A DNA stretch of 64,000 nt from Desulfocicer vacuolatum DSM 3385 (GCF_900176365.1 NZ_FWXY01000007.1:143334-207333), one strand, 5' to 3'. Positions 44,631-53,062 are shown, counted from the stretch's first letter. Translations and numbers: made by a program. Notes: generated by a model not told the origin, from the sequence alone.

Positions 44631-45821
44631 ATGTCACTGCATAACGCCACACCTTTATATATTGCATTGCTTGAACGTGGTCTGGTTAAGGCCAAATATC
44701 AGCAGACAATCAATAAATTATGGACACATCAGGAAGCATGGAGCCTTATTGGCGGTATCAGCCAATGGATTTCAAAAAATGCTGATTTTGCCTTTATTAT
44801 CCATCACCATGAAACCTTGCCCTTTGTGGAAACTATTGTAAATCCCACCGCCGAAACCTTAAATCAAATCAATGTTAGCGCAAACAACCTGATTCTCGGC
44901 ATTAAAACAGAAATTGAATTAAACAGACCCCAAAACGTTGACCCTAAACAAATTATTAACTGGACACCGCCTGAAGCAAAGATATTAACTCCGGGAAAAA
45001 TAATCAAAGATAGATGGTACCTTGAAGATCTGACTCAATATATCCCGGAAAAAACCAAACAATTTTACAAATTTATCCTTGATTTTACCACCCATTGTCA
45101 AGTTATCACCCATGCCGACGTTGATCACATCAGTTTTCTCCATGAAAGCACCATAGACGGTATTGTTATTGCCGGTGGAACCCCTTCCAACGATGATCAC
45201 CAGACATCTTTTGATTTAACTTTATCGCCCGGAACTTATTTTCTTGAACTTTTTGCATGGGGATTTCCGGGCAGTTTTAACTTAATCTTACAAGATAATT
45301 ATGTAGATGAGGTGGAACGGCCCTACATGTACGATGACAACGGTTTTGATGCCTTTGGTAATATGAGTGCTCCACAACAAATTGACCTGGCTGACCCGGC
45401 AATTTGTACCATTACGGCAGATTGTGTGGGTTGTGCCTTTGGCACCGAAATCCTGACAAATTCCTATATTCAAAGAAACGTGGACGGACAAACGGAGATA
45501 ATTAATAGTTTCAGTGAAATCATGATTGAGTTCCCGACACCCAGACGTATCAGGCAAATTAAAATGGCTGGCCTTGAATCCATTGGAGATAGAATTCAGG
45601 CAGGTACCATCTTTTTACAGGGAAAAAATGAAATATCGGAACCATGGTCTGACATAACGGTTTTAAACGATTATATACCCCCCGTGGGCTATGGTGGCAA
45701 TTGGCTATTAAACCAAACCATTCCATACGATGAAACCATGGAATTTTTGTTTTACAGAATCTTTCTGGGAGAACAGGGGCAAAGATGGGATGGGGTAACG
45801 GAAATTGAACTGTATGATTAA
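44631..45821 (+). CDS. Unknown beta-rich protein, possible virion or adhesin component
   Basis: A 396-residue protein. The N-terminal ~150 residues are mixed; residues ~175-255 with SFDLTLSPGTYFLELFAWG resemble a PPC-type beta sandwich, and residues ~290-396 (FPTPRRIRQIKMAGL; GYGGNWLLNQTIPYDETMEF) resemble a galactose-binding/discoidin-like fold. AGGAG lies 8 nt before ATG 44631; an upstream start would cross an inverted repeat. The composition fits a tail-fibre or receptor-binding protein, but the assignment is by fold-like pattern only. Confidence 0.6.
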   Translation: MSLHNATPLYIALLERGLVKAKYQQTINKLWTHQEAWSLIGGISQWISKNADFAFIIHHHETLPFVETIVNPTAETLNQINVSANNLILGIKTEIELNRPQNVDPKQIINWTPPEAKILTPGKIIKDRWYLEDLTQYIPEKTKQFYKFILDFTTHCQVITHADVDHISFLHESTIDGIVIAGGTPSNDDHQTSFDLTLSPGTYFLELFAWGFPGSFNLILQDNYVDEVERPYMYDDNGFDAFGNMSAPQQIDLADPAICTITADCVGCAFGTEILTNSYIQRNVDGQTEIINSFSEIMIEFPTPRRIRQIKMAGLESIGDRIQAGTIFLQGKNEISEPWSDITVLNDYIPPVGYGGNWLLNQTIPYDETMEFLFYRIFLGEQGQRWDGVTEIELYD

Positions 45822-45840
45822 ACATACTGCATATTAACTG

Positions 45841-45972
45841 TAAATATTCGGGCAGCACCCCATATTCGCTCATTTTGGCCTGCTCACATAGCAATAGTAT
45901 GCTACGCAGTCCCAAATAAACGAATATGGGGCACTGGCCAAACATTTACATTACCAACCCGAATATTTACTA
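45841..45972. repeat. Family D palindromic repeat, copy 2, inside the element
   Basis: An element of ~130 bp with TAAATATTCGGG and CCCGAATATTTA ends and inner CCCCATATTCG/CGAATATGGGG arms. It is the same family as the copy at 25343-25475 outside the element, so the repeat family is resident in the genome and moved into the element after or independently of integration. Confidence 0.7.
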
Positions 45973-46009
45973 TTAACTTTTCCTAAAACAACAAGGAACC
46001 AGTTAAAAA

Positions 46010-46468
46010 ATGAAACCGGAAATTACCTCAGGAAGAATTTTAATACAGGCATGGGGGGTATTGCTTTCCATGATTCTTGCCAATTTTTTTTCAAAAAAAT
46101 GTTCTTTGGTGGAAATCTCCCATTACCTGACCTTGATCAACATATTGATTTACCTGGCCACCGCCGTTTATGGTTTGATTTCCTTTGTCCTGGCATCAAA
46201 TAACAAATTACCCGGCATCTGTGCGGCCATTCCCATTATTGCCATTGTTATCATGATAAGCATGGCTTCCATGGAAATCATCTGGTTTTTAAAGGATCAC
46301 AACGAAAAATTGATAAAATGGTGGGATATTATCCAGGAGATGTTAAACGCCATGTTTGCCGTCTATATCATGACCACCATGTATATTATCAATAATTTTG
46401 AGCAACTTAACGAAAAATTTACAATTTCTCAAATAAAGCGACTTCACAGAAAATCTGAAAAGGAATAA
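46010..46468 (+). CDS. Four-helix membrane protein, holin-like candidate
   Basis: A 152-residue protein with four hydrophobic segments (about residues 8-27, 40-62, 68-94 and 108-128) and a charged C-terminal tail (LNEKFTISQIKRLHRKSEKE). In an element with an M15 peptidase and a DUF1353 gene it could be a holin, but no holin family signature is visible and it could equally be a small transporter. It follows a family D repeat and precedes the FAD oxidoreductase by 8 bp. Confidence 0.6.
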   Translation: MKPEITSGRILIQAWGVLLSMILANFFSKKCSLVEISHYLTLINILIYLATAVYGLISFVLASNNKLPGICAAIPIIAIVIMISMASMEIIWFLKDHNEKLIKWWDIIQEMLNAMFAVYIMTTMYIINNFEQLNEKFTISQIKRLHRKSEKE

Positions 46469-46475
46469 ATGCCAA

Positions 46476-47975
46476 ATGAAATCAAAAAAAATTTGTGTGG
46501 TGGGTGGCGGTCTGGGGGGGATGGTGGCGGCTTACACGCTCATGGAAAAAGGACATGATGTCACCGTTTTTGAAAGGGGACGAAAAATCGGGTTTACCAA
46601 TGGCAAGCCGATAAATCCCCCACAATTTGATGGTGGAATCGGTGGTAAATGTTTTTCTCCTGCAATCAATGGACAAGTTTATGAAATGGGAGCTTGTTCC
46701 TGTGCACCCGGTTTTTCCACCATTATCAGCCTGGCAAGAAAGACAAACGCAAGGTTTTTAAAGCGCATGCCATTTAAGGTGGTGGATATCGGTGGAAAAC
46801 GCAGAACATTTAAACAATGCTATTGGCCCAAGGGGGCCACCACAGAAATCTTTCGGGAAATCATGATCTATCTTTTTCATGTACGTAAGTTTGCCAAAAC
46901 CTGTGATAAAAAAACCGGATATGGAAATATTCCGGAATGCTGGCGGGTCTCTTTCAAGGATTTTTGCTACGAACATCGGTTAATCCATATTCCCGGATGG
47001 CTGGAATTGCCCGTGGTTTCCTTTGGGTATGGTGATCTGGGGGAAATTGAAACATGGTTTGTATTTACTTACATCACCGCTGCCAATTTACTTGGTATTG
47101 CCTTTATGTTGGTTCTGGGGGGGATTGCCCCTGTGAAAAAATTGGAAAAAGGGTACCAAGACCTTGTCAGCCGACTGGCAGCGGAAATAAAGGTCAAAAC
47201 TCAACATGAAGTGGTGGGCATTGACCGGAAGCAGAAAATTAAGGTCACCGTTCGCCAAGTTCACCAACGAAACGACGAACCGGATAATATTAATACCGGG
47301 AATACTGTAAAAATTATCAGATTTGATAATTTTGGTGAAATAGATACCAGCAATAGTAACCAAGGAAATGTTGACAACAAAAAAGATCAAAGCAAGGTGA
47401 TTGAATATGAATTTGACGCCTTGGTTCTTTCCGTACCTTTACCACAACTTCAGGGCGTTCTTGATTTCAATGAAACTGAACAAAAACTTGCCCGGCAAAT
47501 TTATTTTAACCCCTACACCATTGTGGCCTGTGAGATTAAGGGTGTGGATAATGAATGTCTTCTTATGCGTCATTTGGTTCATGATCCCGGCCACCTGGCA
47601 TTAATTGAGGAAACCGTGACCGGTACCGCCGGGTTTTGTGTGTGCTACATTCCGGAAAAAGACAAGGATCGCTCCAATGATGAAATTATTTCCGGCCTGG
47701 ATCAAGATTTAAAGGAAATCAATGCCACCCTTATAAAGGTACACACCATCAAAAAATGGGATTATTTTCCCAGGTTTAAAAATGCGGACCTTTATCAGGT
47801 GTTACAGCAGCTCCAGGGAAACCAAAACACCTGGTATGTGGGAGCCACCGCAAAGTTTGAACTTTCTGAACCCGTGGCGGCCCATGCCCGGGGGCTTATG
47901 GATAAAGCTTTTGATGGAATCTTGAAAAAGGAGTTTTTTGCTTATTTAAGAAATATTTGGCATTTTTACGGGTGA
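46476..47975 (+). CDS. FAD/NAD(P)-binding oxidoreductase, amine-oxidase-like
   Basis: A 499-residue flavoprotein. The dinucleotide-binding motif VVGGGLGGMVAAYTLMEKGH opens the protein, and the C-terminal YVGATAKFELSEPVAAHARG fits the FAD-binding end of the amine oxidase/NAD(P)-binding Rossmann (NAD_binding_8) group. An Asn/Asp-rich insertion (residues ~265-310) is unusual. It starts 8 bp after the membrane-protein gene. A metabolic enzyme like this is atypical for a phage-like element and is probably cargo. Substrate unknown. Confidence 0.8.
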   Translation: MKSKKICVVGGGLGGMVAAYTLMEKGHDVTVFERGRKIGFTNGKPINPPQFDGGIGGKCFSPAINGQVYEMGACSCAPGFSTIISLARKTNARFLKRMPFKVVDIGGKRRTFKQCYWPKGATTEIFREIMIYLFHVRKFAKTCDKKTGYGNIPECWRVSFKDFCYEHRLIHIPGWLELPVVSFGYGDLGEIETWFVFTYITAANLLGIAFMLVLGGIAPVKKLEKGYQDLVSRLAAEIKVKTQHEVVGIDRKQKIKVTVRQVHQRNDEPDNINTGNTVKIIRFDNFGEIDTSNSNQGNVDNKKDQSKVIEYEFDALVLSVPLPQLQGVLDFNETEQKLARQIYFNPYTIVACEIKGVDNECLLMRHLVHDPGHLALIEETVTGTAGFCVCYIPEKDKDRSNDEIISGLDQDLKEINATLIKVHTIKKWDYFPRFKNADLYQVLQQLQGNQNTWYVGATAKFELSEPVAAHARGLMDKAFDGILKKEFFAYLRNIWHFYG

Positions 47976-48033
47976 AAATAGCAAATTGATGTATTAAAAT
48001 TTTATATTTCAGCAATTAAGGAAGATAAAAACT

Positions 48034-48414
48034 ATGAAATGTTTTTTTTATAAAAAACTCCATAACCATGAATACAAATTACCCCGGGATTATTCTATTT
48101 TAATTTCCATCCGCCCAAAGACCAATATCAAAACATTACACATTCTTTTGGACACAAAAGGACAGTTAAAAATAAAAAAAGGGTTTATTTGGGATGGTCC
48201 ATCAGCTCCGGCCATTGATACCGTTGATTTCATGAGGGGTTCCCTTGTCCATGATGCACTTTACAAGCTGATAAGGGATGGCCATTTAAAAAAGACAGCC
48301 CGGAAAAAAGCAGATCGCATTTTACAACGCATCTGCCTTGAAGATGGTATGCCAAAAATAAGGGCTTTCCTGGTTTATTATGGTCTCCGGCTTTTTGGTG
48401 GGTTTGCTGTGTAA
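48034..48414 (+). CDS. DUF1353 family protein
   Basis: A 126-residue protein with the DUF1353 pattern: KGFIWDGPSAPAIDTVDFMR followed by GSLVHDALYKLIRDGHLKK, with a C-terminal hydrophobic RAFLVYYGLRLFGG. The family is common in tailed and filamentous-like prophages, often near lysis or structural genes, and its function is not established. ATG 48034 has GGAAG upstream. It precedes an M15-type peptidase by 136 bp. Confidence 0.85.
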   Translation: MKCFFYKKLHNHEYKLPRDYSILISIRPKTNIKTLHILLDTKGQLKIKKGFIWDGPSAPAIDTVDFMRGSLVHDALYKLIRDGHLKKTARKKADRILQRICLEDGMPKIRAFLVYYGLRLFGGFAV

Positions 48415-48420
48415 AAGGTG

Positions 48421-48550
48421 ACTTTGGTGTTGCTAAGCATCCGGGGCAGGCTGTAGCCTGACTTTCATGACCATCAATGGAATCCTTTGTCGTTTGAATT
48501 GCCGTGTTTGCTGTTTGAATTGCCGGTTTACCGTTTGATAAGGTGTAAAA
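48421..48550 (+). repeat. Iteron-like tandem repeats before the peptidase gene
   Basis: GTTTGAATTGCCG occurs at 48492 and 48513 and a third, partial unit GTTTGATAAGG at 48533, spaced by 21 and 20 bp (two helical turns). The spacing is typical of iterons that bind an initiator protein. TGCTAAGCA occurs nearby at 48435 and again near 48990. Confidence 0.5.
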
Positions 48551-48964
48551 ATGAAAACTGAAAATAATTTGAGATATTTTAAAAAAAGTGAGTTTGTGAA
48601 AGCTCCGGACAAACTCCATCCCGACATCATGCCGTCAATGGATGAATTACGTCATCTGGCATGCGTTCCCATACATATTCATGTGGCCTGGAATACCGAC
48701 GGCCATTCCAAAAACTCTTATCATTATAAGGGGATGGCGGTGGATTTTCATTTTAAACAGGGCATGCTTTCACCGGTGGAACAATTTGCCTGTATCCGGT
48801 CATTGCCTATATTTCATGGTATTGGATTTTATCCATGGTGGAATTCGCCCGGCTGGCATCTGGATATCAGGCAAGATCAGGATTTATTGTGCTGGATCAG
48901 TCATGGCCCGGAAATATATTGTTATGGCGTGGAGGCCTTGATTCGTTATTTGCTTGAGCATTGA
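48551..48964 (+). CDS. Peptidase M15-like protein (endolysin-type)
   Basis: A 137-residue single-domain protein with the D-Ala-D-Ala carboxypeptidase fold signature of the M15 family: HYKGMAVDFHF (His-x6-Asp) and PGWHLDIR with the second metal-binding His. Such small enzymes serve as phage endolysins or cell-wall peptidases that cut peptide cross-links. No signal peptide is seen, so it would need a holin or other export. It lies right after DUF1353, matching a lysis module. Confidence 0.8.
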   Translation: MKTENNLRYFKKSEFVKAPDKLHPDIMPSMDELRHLACVPIHIHVAWNTDGHSKNSYHYKGMAVDFHFKQGMLSPVEQFACIRSLPIFHGIGFYPWWNSPGWHLDIRQDQDLLCWISHGPEIYCYGVEALIRYLLEH

Positions 48965-49266
48965 AACATTTAACCAAAGATCCGGACACGATGCTAAGCA
49001 AAGTCCCACCGGCCCCCGGGCAACCTTTTTCCCCAGGTGAATCTTTACCCGGAGTTCCACCGGCCCCCGGGCAATCCCTACACCGGTACCGCCGGGTTGA
49101 TTTTTGTTAACGGAACCACCGGCCCACAGGCAATCTTTTCCTTTGGCAATCTTTTTTCCAAAAAGTGTCTCAAATGAGGGGGGGGGAGTGTCTCAAAATC
49201 CACCTTAAAACTTTTTTAAAAGTAATTTTCTGAAGCCCCCCAAAGCATCCATGGTGAAAAATAGGG
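48965..49266 (+). repeat. Non-coding stretch with three direct repeats
   Basis: CCACCGGCCCCCGGGCAA occurs at 49006 and 49057, with a close variant at 49116, spaced by about 51 and 59 bp. No gene is seen. The GC-rich repeats are conspicuous in AT-rich flanking sequence and may be protein-binding sites for replication, packaging or recombination. Confidence 0.5.
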
Positions 49267-49542
49267 TTAACCTGTTGAAATAACTACACTCTGTCGGGGG
49301 GCTTCAGGGGGTGCATGTAACAAAGCGAGTACACCTAATTTAAATTTTTTTTCAATATATCCAGTTAAAATAATAACTTGGCTGGGTGTAATCGCTTTGA
49401 TACCAATAGCGCTCTTTGTTTCATTGGGTGTACTCGCTTTGATACATGCACCCTTTTTTATTTCACAAAGCTTTTCGTATTTCTTTTTATTTAAGGTAGT
49501 TACAAGATAAATGCTTTGGGGGGCTTGGGGGGCTTCAGAAAA
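49233..49542. repeat. Nested inverted repeats near the right end of the element
   Basis: Outer arms: CTGAAGCCCCCCAAAGCAT at 49233 and its near complement (GGGGGGCTTCAG end) at 49510-49538. Inner arms: GGGTGCATGTAACAAAGCG and GCTTTGATACATGCACCC, at about 49308-49334 and 49425-49451. A related GTGTAATCGCTTTGATACC lies at about 49386. A 142-residue minus-strand frame spans them but looks like a by-product of the repeats. Confidence 0.5.
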
Positions 49543-49779
49543 ATTACTGTTTGAAAAAAACCGGGGGTGAAATTCTCCCCTGTAGGAAAGGTTGACCGGT
49601 GATAAAAAACCATAAATAACCAAGGTGGCCAAATCTGAAAAAAACATGGCTGAAAAAAATATGCCTGAAAAAAAGAGCAGCTTGCACAAGAACAAAAATA
49701 TGCCTGAAAAAAAAATGCTTTTTTATTTTAACTGGATCATAAAACCGGGTTTTGAATAGTGTAGTGATTCAACAATTTA

Positions 49780-49798
49780 ACTACATTCTTGCTACAAT
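49780..49798 (+). promoter_or_regulatory. Candidate integrase arm-type site, right
   Basis: ACTACATTCTTGCTACAAT, 16 of 19 bases identical to 33956-33974 at the left end and in the same orientation, 42 bp inside the right attachment repeat. Inferred to bind the integrase arm domain. Confidence 0.45.
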
Positions 49799-49800
49799 AC

Positions 49801-49830
49801 TAAAAAAGGCCTTCAGCCAAAAAGCTGAAG
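49801..49830 (-). terminator. Terminator of tRNA-Lys, contributed by the element
   Basis: On the minus strand, downstream of the tRNA, CTTCAGC and GCTGAAG form a stem around a TTTTTG loop, followed by GGCC and a T6 run. It lies inside the element boundary, so the element supplies the tRNA with a replacement terminator. Confidence 0.65.
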
Positions 49831-49840
49831 ACCCTTGATT

Positions 49841-49891
49841 TTTAAGTGGTGGGCCGTGAAGGGATCGAACCTTCGACCTACTGATTAAGAG
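49841..49891. repeat. attR: 51-bp direct repeat overlapping the intact tRNA-Lys
   Basis: Identical to 33809-33859. It covers the tRNA 3' half from the anticodon loop and a few bases beyond CCA. The element thus restores an intact tRNA at its right boundary. Confidence 0.93.
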
Positions 49892-49922
49892 TCAGTTGCT
49901 CTACCAATTGAGCTAACGGCCC
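49847..49922 (-). tRNA. tRNA-Lys(CTT)
   Basis: A full cloverleaf on the minus strand, 76 nt: acceptor GGGCCGT/ACGGCCC, D-arm GCTC...GAGC, anticodon stem ACTGA/TCAGT with loop CTCTTAA (anticodon CTT), T-arm GAAGG-TTCGATC-CCTTC, and an encoded 3' ACCA. It is the integration target of the 16-kb element. Confidence 0.97.
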
Positions 49923-50055
49923 CCTCAAAAACAAAGCGAACTTACCAGCTATTAAAAACGATGTCAAATCTTTTTTTTAATATTTCCCCGAAGAATAAAA
50001 TATTGACCTGACTCCATGGCTTTGTTAATTTTAATGGTTTGTGGTATTTTTTTAT

Positions 50056-50239
50056 CTCAACTTTCGGGCTTCATTTCAAAGCTGGCATTTTTAAATGTAC
50101 CGATGGGCTCAGTGTGCCGACGGGGTCAGGCTTTTGTTATTGATGTTATCGACCAAGGCCTTTGCCAACGAAAAAAGCCTCGATAATGTCAATAACGAAA
50201 GCCTGACCCCACCACGAAATGCGAACACCGAAAGTTGAG
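50056..50239. repeat. Family E MITE-like element with target-site duplication
   Basis: 184 bp with terminal inverted repeats CTCAACTTTCGG and CCGAAAGTTGAG and longer inner arms (GGGGTCAGGCTTT, then TTATTGATGTTATCGA with its complement). Flanking TTTTTAT on both sides (50049-50055 and 50240-50246) is a 7-bp direct repeat, consistent with transposition. A second copy starts at 63907. Apart from this element the gap 49923-50334 shows only the hemL leader. Confidence 0.8.
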
Positions 50240-50334
50240 TTTTTATGTTTTTAACGCAGTCTCTTAACATGTGAGAGCATTGATTTATACGTGTTTGAAT
50301 ATATAGACTATTATTTTGATGGGGAGTTTAAAAA

Positions 50335-51621
50335 ATGGAAAACAAAAAGTCCAGAGCGTTGTTTGATAGTGCTGTCGAATATATTCCAGGTGGTGTGAAT
50401 TCGCCGGTGCGGGCCTGTGGGTCTGTGGGGGGTGATCCCCTTTTTATTGAAAAGGCCGATGGATCTAAGATCTATGATGCAGACGGTAACGGTTACATTG
50501 ATTATGTGGGATCATGGGGTCCCATGATTCTTGGGCACCGCCATCCTGCTGTCATTGATGCTCTGAAAGATGTGCTGGAAAGCGGCACCAGTTTTGGGGC
50601 TCCCACAAGTCTTGAAACAGACCTTGCAAAAATGGTGACTGAAACCGTTCCATCCGTTGAAATGATTCGTATGGTCAATTCCGGCACCGAGGCCACCATG
50701 AGTGCTCTGCGCCTGGCCCGGGGATATACCGGAAGGGATGTGATCATTAAATTTGACGGCTGCTACCATGGACATGCCGATACCCTTCTGGTGGCCGCAG
50801 GGTCAGGTGTTGCAACCTTGAATATACCCGGAAGCCCCGGTGTCCCTGCCTCTGTGGTGGAAAATACCTTGTCTGTTCAATTCAATGATATTGATGCCGT
50901 AACGGCCATCATGGAAAAAATGGGAAATAAAGTGGCAGCCGTCATTGTGGAACCCATTGCCGGAAACATGGGAATGATTCCCCCGGTGCCCGGATTCCAT
51001 GAAACCCTTAGAGAACTCTGCACCACCCATGGTGCCCTGTTGATCTTTGATGAGGTGATGACAGGTTTCAGGGTTGCCAGGGGATCTGCCCAGGAAATTT
51101 TCGGGATTACCCCGGATTTAACCTGTTTTGGTAAAATCATTGGCGGTGGATTGCCGGTGGGGGCCTATGGCGGTAAAAAAGAGATCATGTCCCACATTGC
51201 TCCCCTGGGCCCCGTTTACCAGGCCGGTACCCTGTCTGGAAATCCCCTTGCCATGGCAGCTGGTATTGCCACTTTAAAGGCATTGCAAGTCCCGGGATAC
51301 TATGAAGCCCTGGATCAAAAGACAGAAAAGCTGGTCACCGGCCTTAATAATGCGGCTGCTGATGCCGGTATTGATTTTTGTGCCGGACACATGGGCTCCA
51401 TGGGTGGATTCTTTTTTACAAAAGGTCCTATTCATAATTTTGATGAGGCAAAAGCAAGTGATCTGGATCGTTTTTCCGCCTTTTATAAAGGTATGCGTGA
51501 CAAAGGCGTTTATCTGGCTCCTTCTCAGTTTGAGGCCTTTTTTGTCTCTTCGGCCCACACCGATGAAGAGATAGAGTTCACCGTTTCTGCGGCAGCAGAT
51601 ATCATGAAGGGTCTTGCCTGA
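50335..51621 (+). CDS. hemL: Glutamate-1-semialdehyde 2,1-aminomutase
   Basis: A 428-residue PLP enzyme that forms 5-aminolevulinate in the C5 pathway of tetrapyrrole synthesis (heme, cobamide, siroheme). [20 protein letters not shown] opens the fold; the PLP lysine is in [34 protein letters not shown] and [15 protein letters not shown] are hallmark motifs. GGGGAG precedes ATG 50335. It is directly followed by mpl. Sulfate reducers use this route for siroheme and heme d1-related cofactors (general knowledge). Confidence 0.98.
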   Translation: MENKKSRALFDSAVEYIPGGVNSPVRACGSVGGDPLFIEKADGSKIYDADGNGYIDYVGSWGPMILGHRHPAVIDALKDVLESGTSFGAPTSLETDLAKMVTETVPSVEMIRMVNSGTEATMSALRLARGYTGRDVIIKFDGCYHGHADTLLVAAGSGVATLNIPGSPGVPASVVENTLSVQFNDIDAVTAIMEKMGNKVAAVIVEPIAGNMGMIPPVPGFHETLRELCTTHGALLIFDEVMTGFRVARGSAQEIFGITPDLTCFGKIIGGGLPVGAYGGKKEIMSHIAPLGPVYQAGTLSGNPLAMAAGIATLKALQVPGYYEALDQKTEKLVTGLNNAAADAGIDFCAGHMGSMGGFFFTKGPIHNFDEAKASDLDRFSAFYKGMRDKGVYLAPSQFEAFFVSSAHTDEEIEFTVSAAADIMKGLA

Positions 51622-51622
51622 T

Positions 51623-53059
51623 ATGGATTTTCCAGGAAATCGCATCCCTGATCATGTAAAAATAATTCATATGATTGCTGCCTGTGGCACGGGCATGGGA
51701 GCCCTTGCCTGTATGCTCCAGGATCTTGGGTATCAGGTCACCGGCTCCGATCACCAGGTGTATCCGCCCATGAGCGATTTCCTGGCAGAAAAGGGGGTCA
51801 CCCTTTCAGCCGGGTTTTCCCCCTCCCATCTTGAGCCTGCTCCGGACCTTGTGATCATTGGTAATGCCGTCACCCGTGACAATGTGGAAGCCCGTCATGT
51901 GATGGCACATCAAATTCCTTACTGTTCCATGCCCCAGGCCCTGAACCATTTTGTTGCCAGGGATAAAAAGATCATTCTTGTGACAGGAACCCATGGTAAA
52001 ACCACCACCTCTGCCATTGTTGCGCATCTTTTGCAGGAGGCAGGTCTTGATCCCACCTTTATGATTGGCGGGATCTTGAAAAATTTTAACAGTAACTATC
52101 GCCTGGGTAATGGCGCATATATTGTCATTGAGGGGGATGAATACGACACAGCCTTTTTTGATAAAGGTCCAAAGTTTCTTCACTATCCCCCCCACATCAC
52201 CATTATGAACGGTATTGAGTTTGATCATGCCGATATTTTCAGGGATATTGATCATATCAAGGACGTTTTTAAATCCCTTGTAAATATTATCCCTTCCCAG
52301 GGCATTGTTCTTGCCAATGGAATGGATTTAAATCTTATGGATGTGCTCAAAAATGCCAACTGTGCCATTGAATGTTTTGGTGAGGGTGATTATCATTGGT
52401 CTTTTGCCCATCATGCAGCTTCACATGGTGCATCCGTGGGGAAGAATCAGACAGATATTCACATAAGAAGACAAGGTGGGGGAGAGCTTGATGTACACTC
52501 CCCGCTCATGGGCAGGCACAATGCCATGAACACTATTGCGGCTGTGGCAGCGTTGATGCATCTGGGGGTTCCCGGCAGCATCGTGGCGTCAAGTATGGCA
52601 ACATTCAAGGGGGTCAAAAGAAGGCAGGAGATCAGGGGGATTAAGCAGGGAATCACAGTGATGGATGACTTTGCCCATCATCCCACAGCGGTGAAGGAAA
52701 CCATTGCAGCGTTAAAGCCTTTTTATGATAATGGGAATGTCATTGCTGTTTTTGAGCCCCGAACAAACTCCAGTATGCGTGATATCTTTCAAAGGGATTA
52801 TGCCCTTGCATTTGACCATGCCGATCTGATCTGTATCAGGGAGCCGTCCCGGCTTGATAAAGTTCCGGAAAATGAGCGTTTGTCAACAAAAAAGCTGGTC
52901 AATGATATCCGGGAGCGTGGCAAAGATGCTTTTTATTTTAAAGATACGGAATCCATCTTGTTGTTCTTAACGGACCGGTCCAGGGAAGGGGATTTGGTGT
53001 TGATCATGTCCAATGGCGGGTTTGACAACATTCATCAACGATTCCTGGAACTGCTTTAG
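51623..53059 (+). CDS. mpl: UDP-N-acetylmuramate:L-Ala-gamma-D-Glu-meso-Dap ligase (Mpl)
   Basis: A 478-residue Mur ligase of the Mpl type, which re-attaches recycled murein tripeptide to UDP-MurNAc. MIAACGTGMGALACMLQDLG is the N-terminal Rossmann motif; VTGTHGKTTTSAIV the ATP loop; IEGDEYDTAFFDKGPKFLHY is distinctive of Mpl rather than MurC; the C-terminal domain holds DDFAHHPTAV and FEPRTNSSMR. The ATG at 51623 starts 1 bp after the hemL stop; a TTG at 51614 would add three residues. It supports peptidoglycan recycling. Confidence 0.95.
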   Translation: MDFPGNRIPDHVKIIHMIAACGTGMGALACMLQDLGYQVTGSDHQVYPPMSDFLAEKGVTLSAGFSPSHLEPAPDLVIIGNAVTRDNVEARHVMAHQIPYCSMPQALNHFVARDKKIILVTGTHGKTTTSAIVAHLLQEAGLDPTFMIGGILKNFNSNYRLGNGAYIVIEGDEYDTAFFDKGPKFLHYPPHITIMNGIEFDHADIFRDIDHIKDVFKSLVNIIPSQGIVLANGMDLNLMDVLKNANCAIECFGEGDYHWSFAHHAASHGASVGKNQTDIHIRRQGGGELDVHSPLMGRHNAMNTIAAVAALMHLGVPGSIVASSMATFKGVKRRQEIRGIKQGITVMDDFAHHPTAVKETIAALKPFYDNGNVIAVFEPRTNSSMRDIFQRDYALAFDHADLICIREPSRLDKVPENERLSTKKLVNDIRERGKDAFYFKDTESILLFLTDRSREGDLVLIMSNGGFDNIHQRFLELL

Positions 53060-53062
53060 ATT

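Larger units (their letters stand above)
33809..49891. mobile_element. 16-kb integrative element at tRNA-Lys(CTT)
   Basis: The region between two identical 51-bp direct repeats. The right copy is part of an intact tRNA-Lys gene. The left end has a tyrosine integrase, CI-like repressor and divergent excisionase-like gene; then come a large primase-helicase operon, probable structural and lysis genes, and repeat-rich non-coding DNA at the right end. No terminase, portal, major capsid or conjugation gene is recognised. It is therefore a satellite, plasmid-like element or unusual virus; which one cannot be decided from sequence alone. Confidence 0.88.

Noticed and set aside
49267..49695. 142-residue minus-strand frame at the right end of the element
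   Set aside because: It spans nested inverted repeats, which produce the short repeated peptides (IKASTP, IKAITP); no ribosome-binding site is seen.
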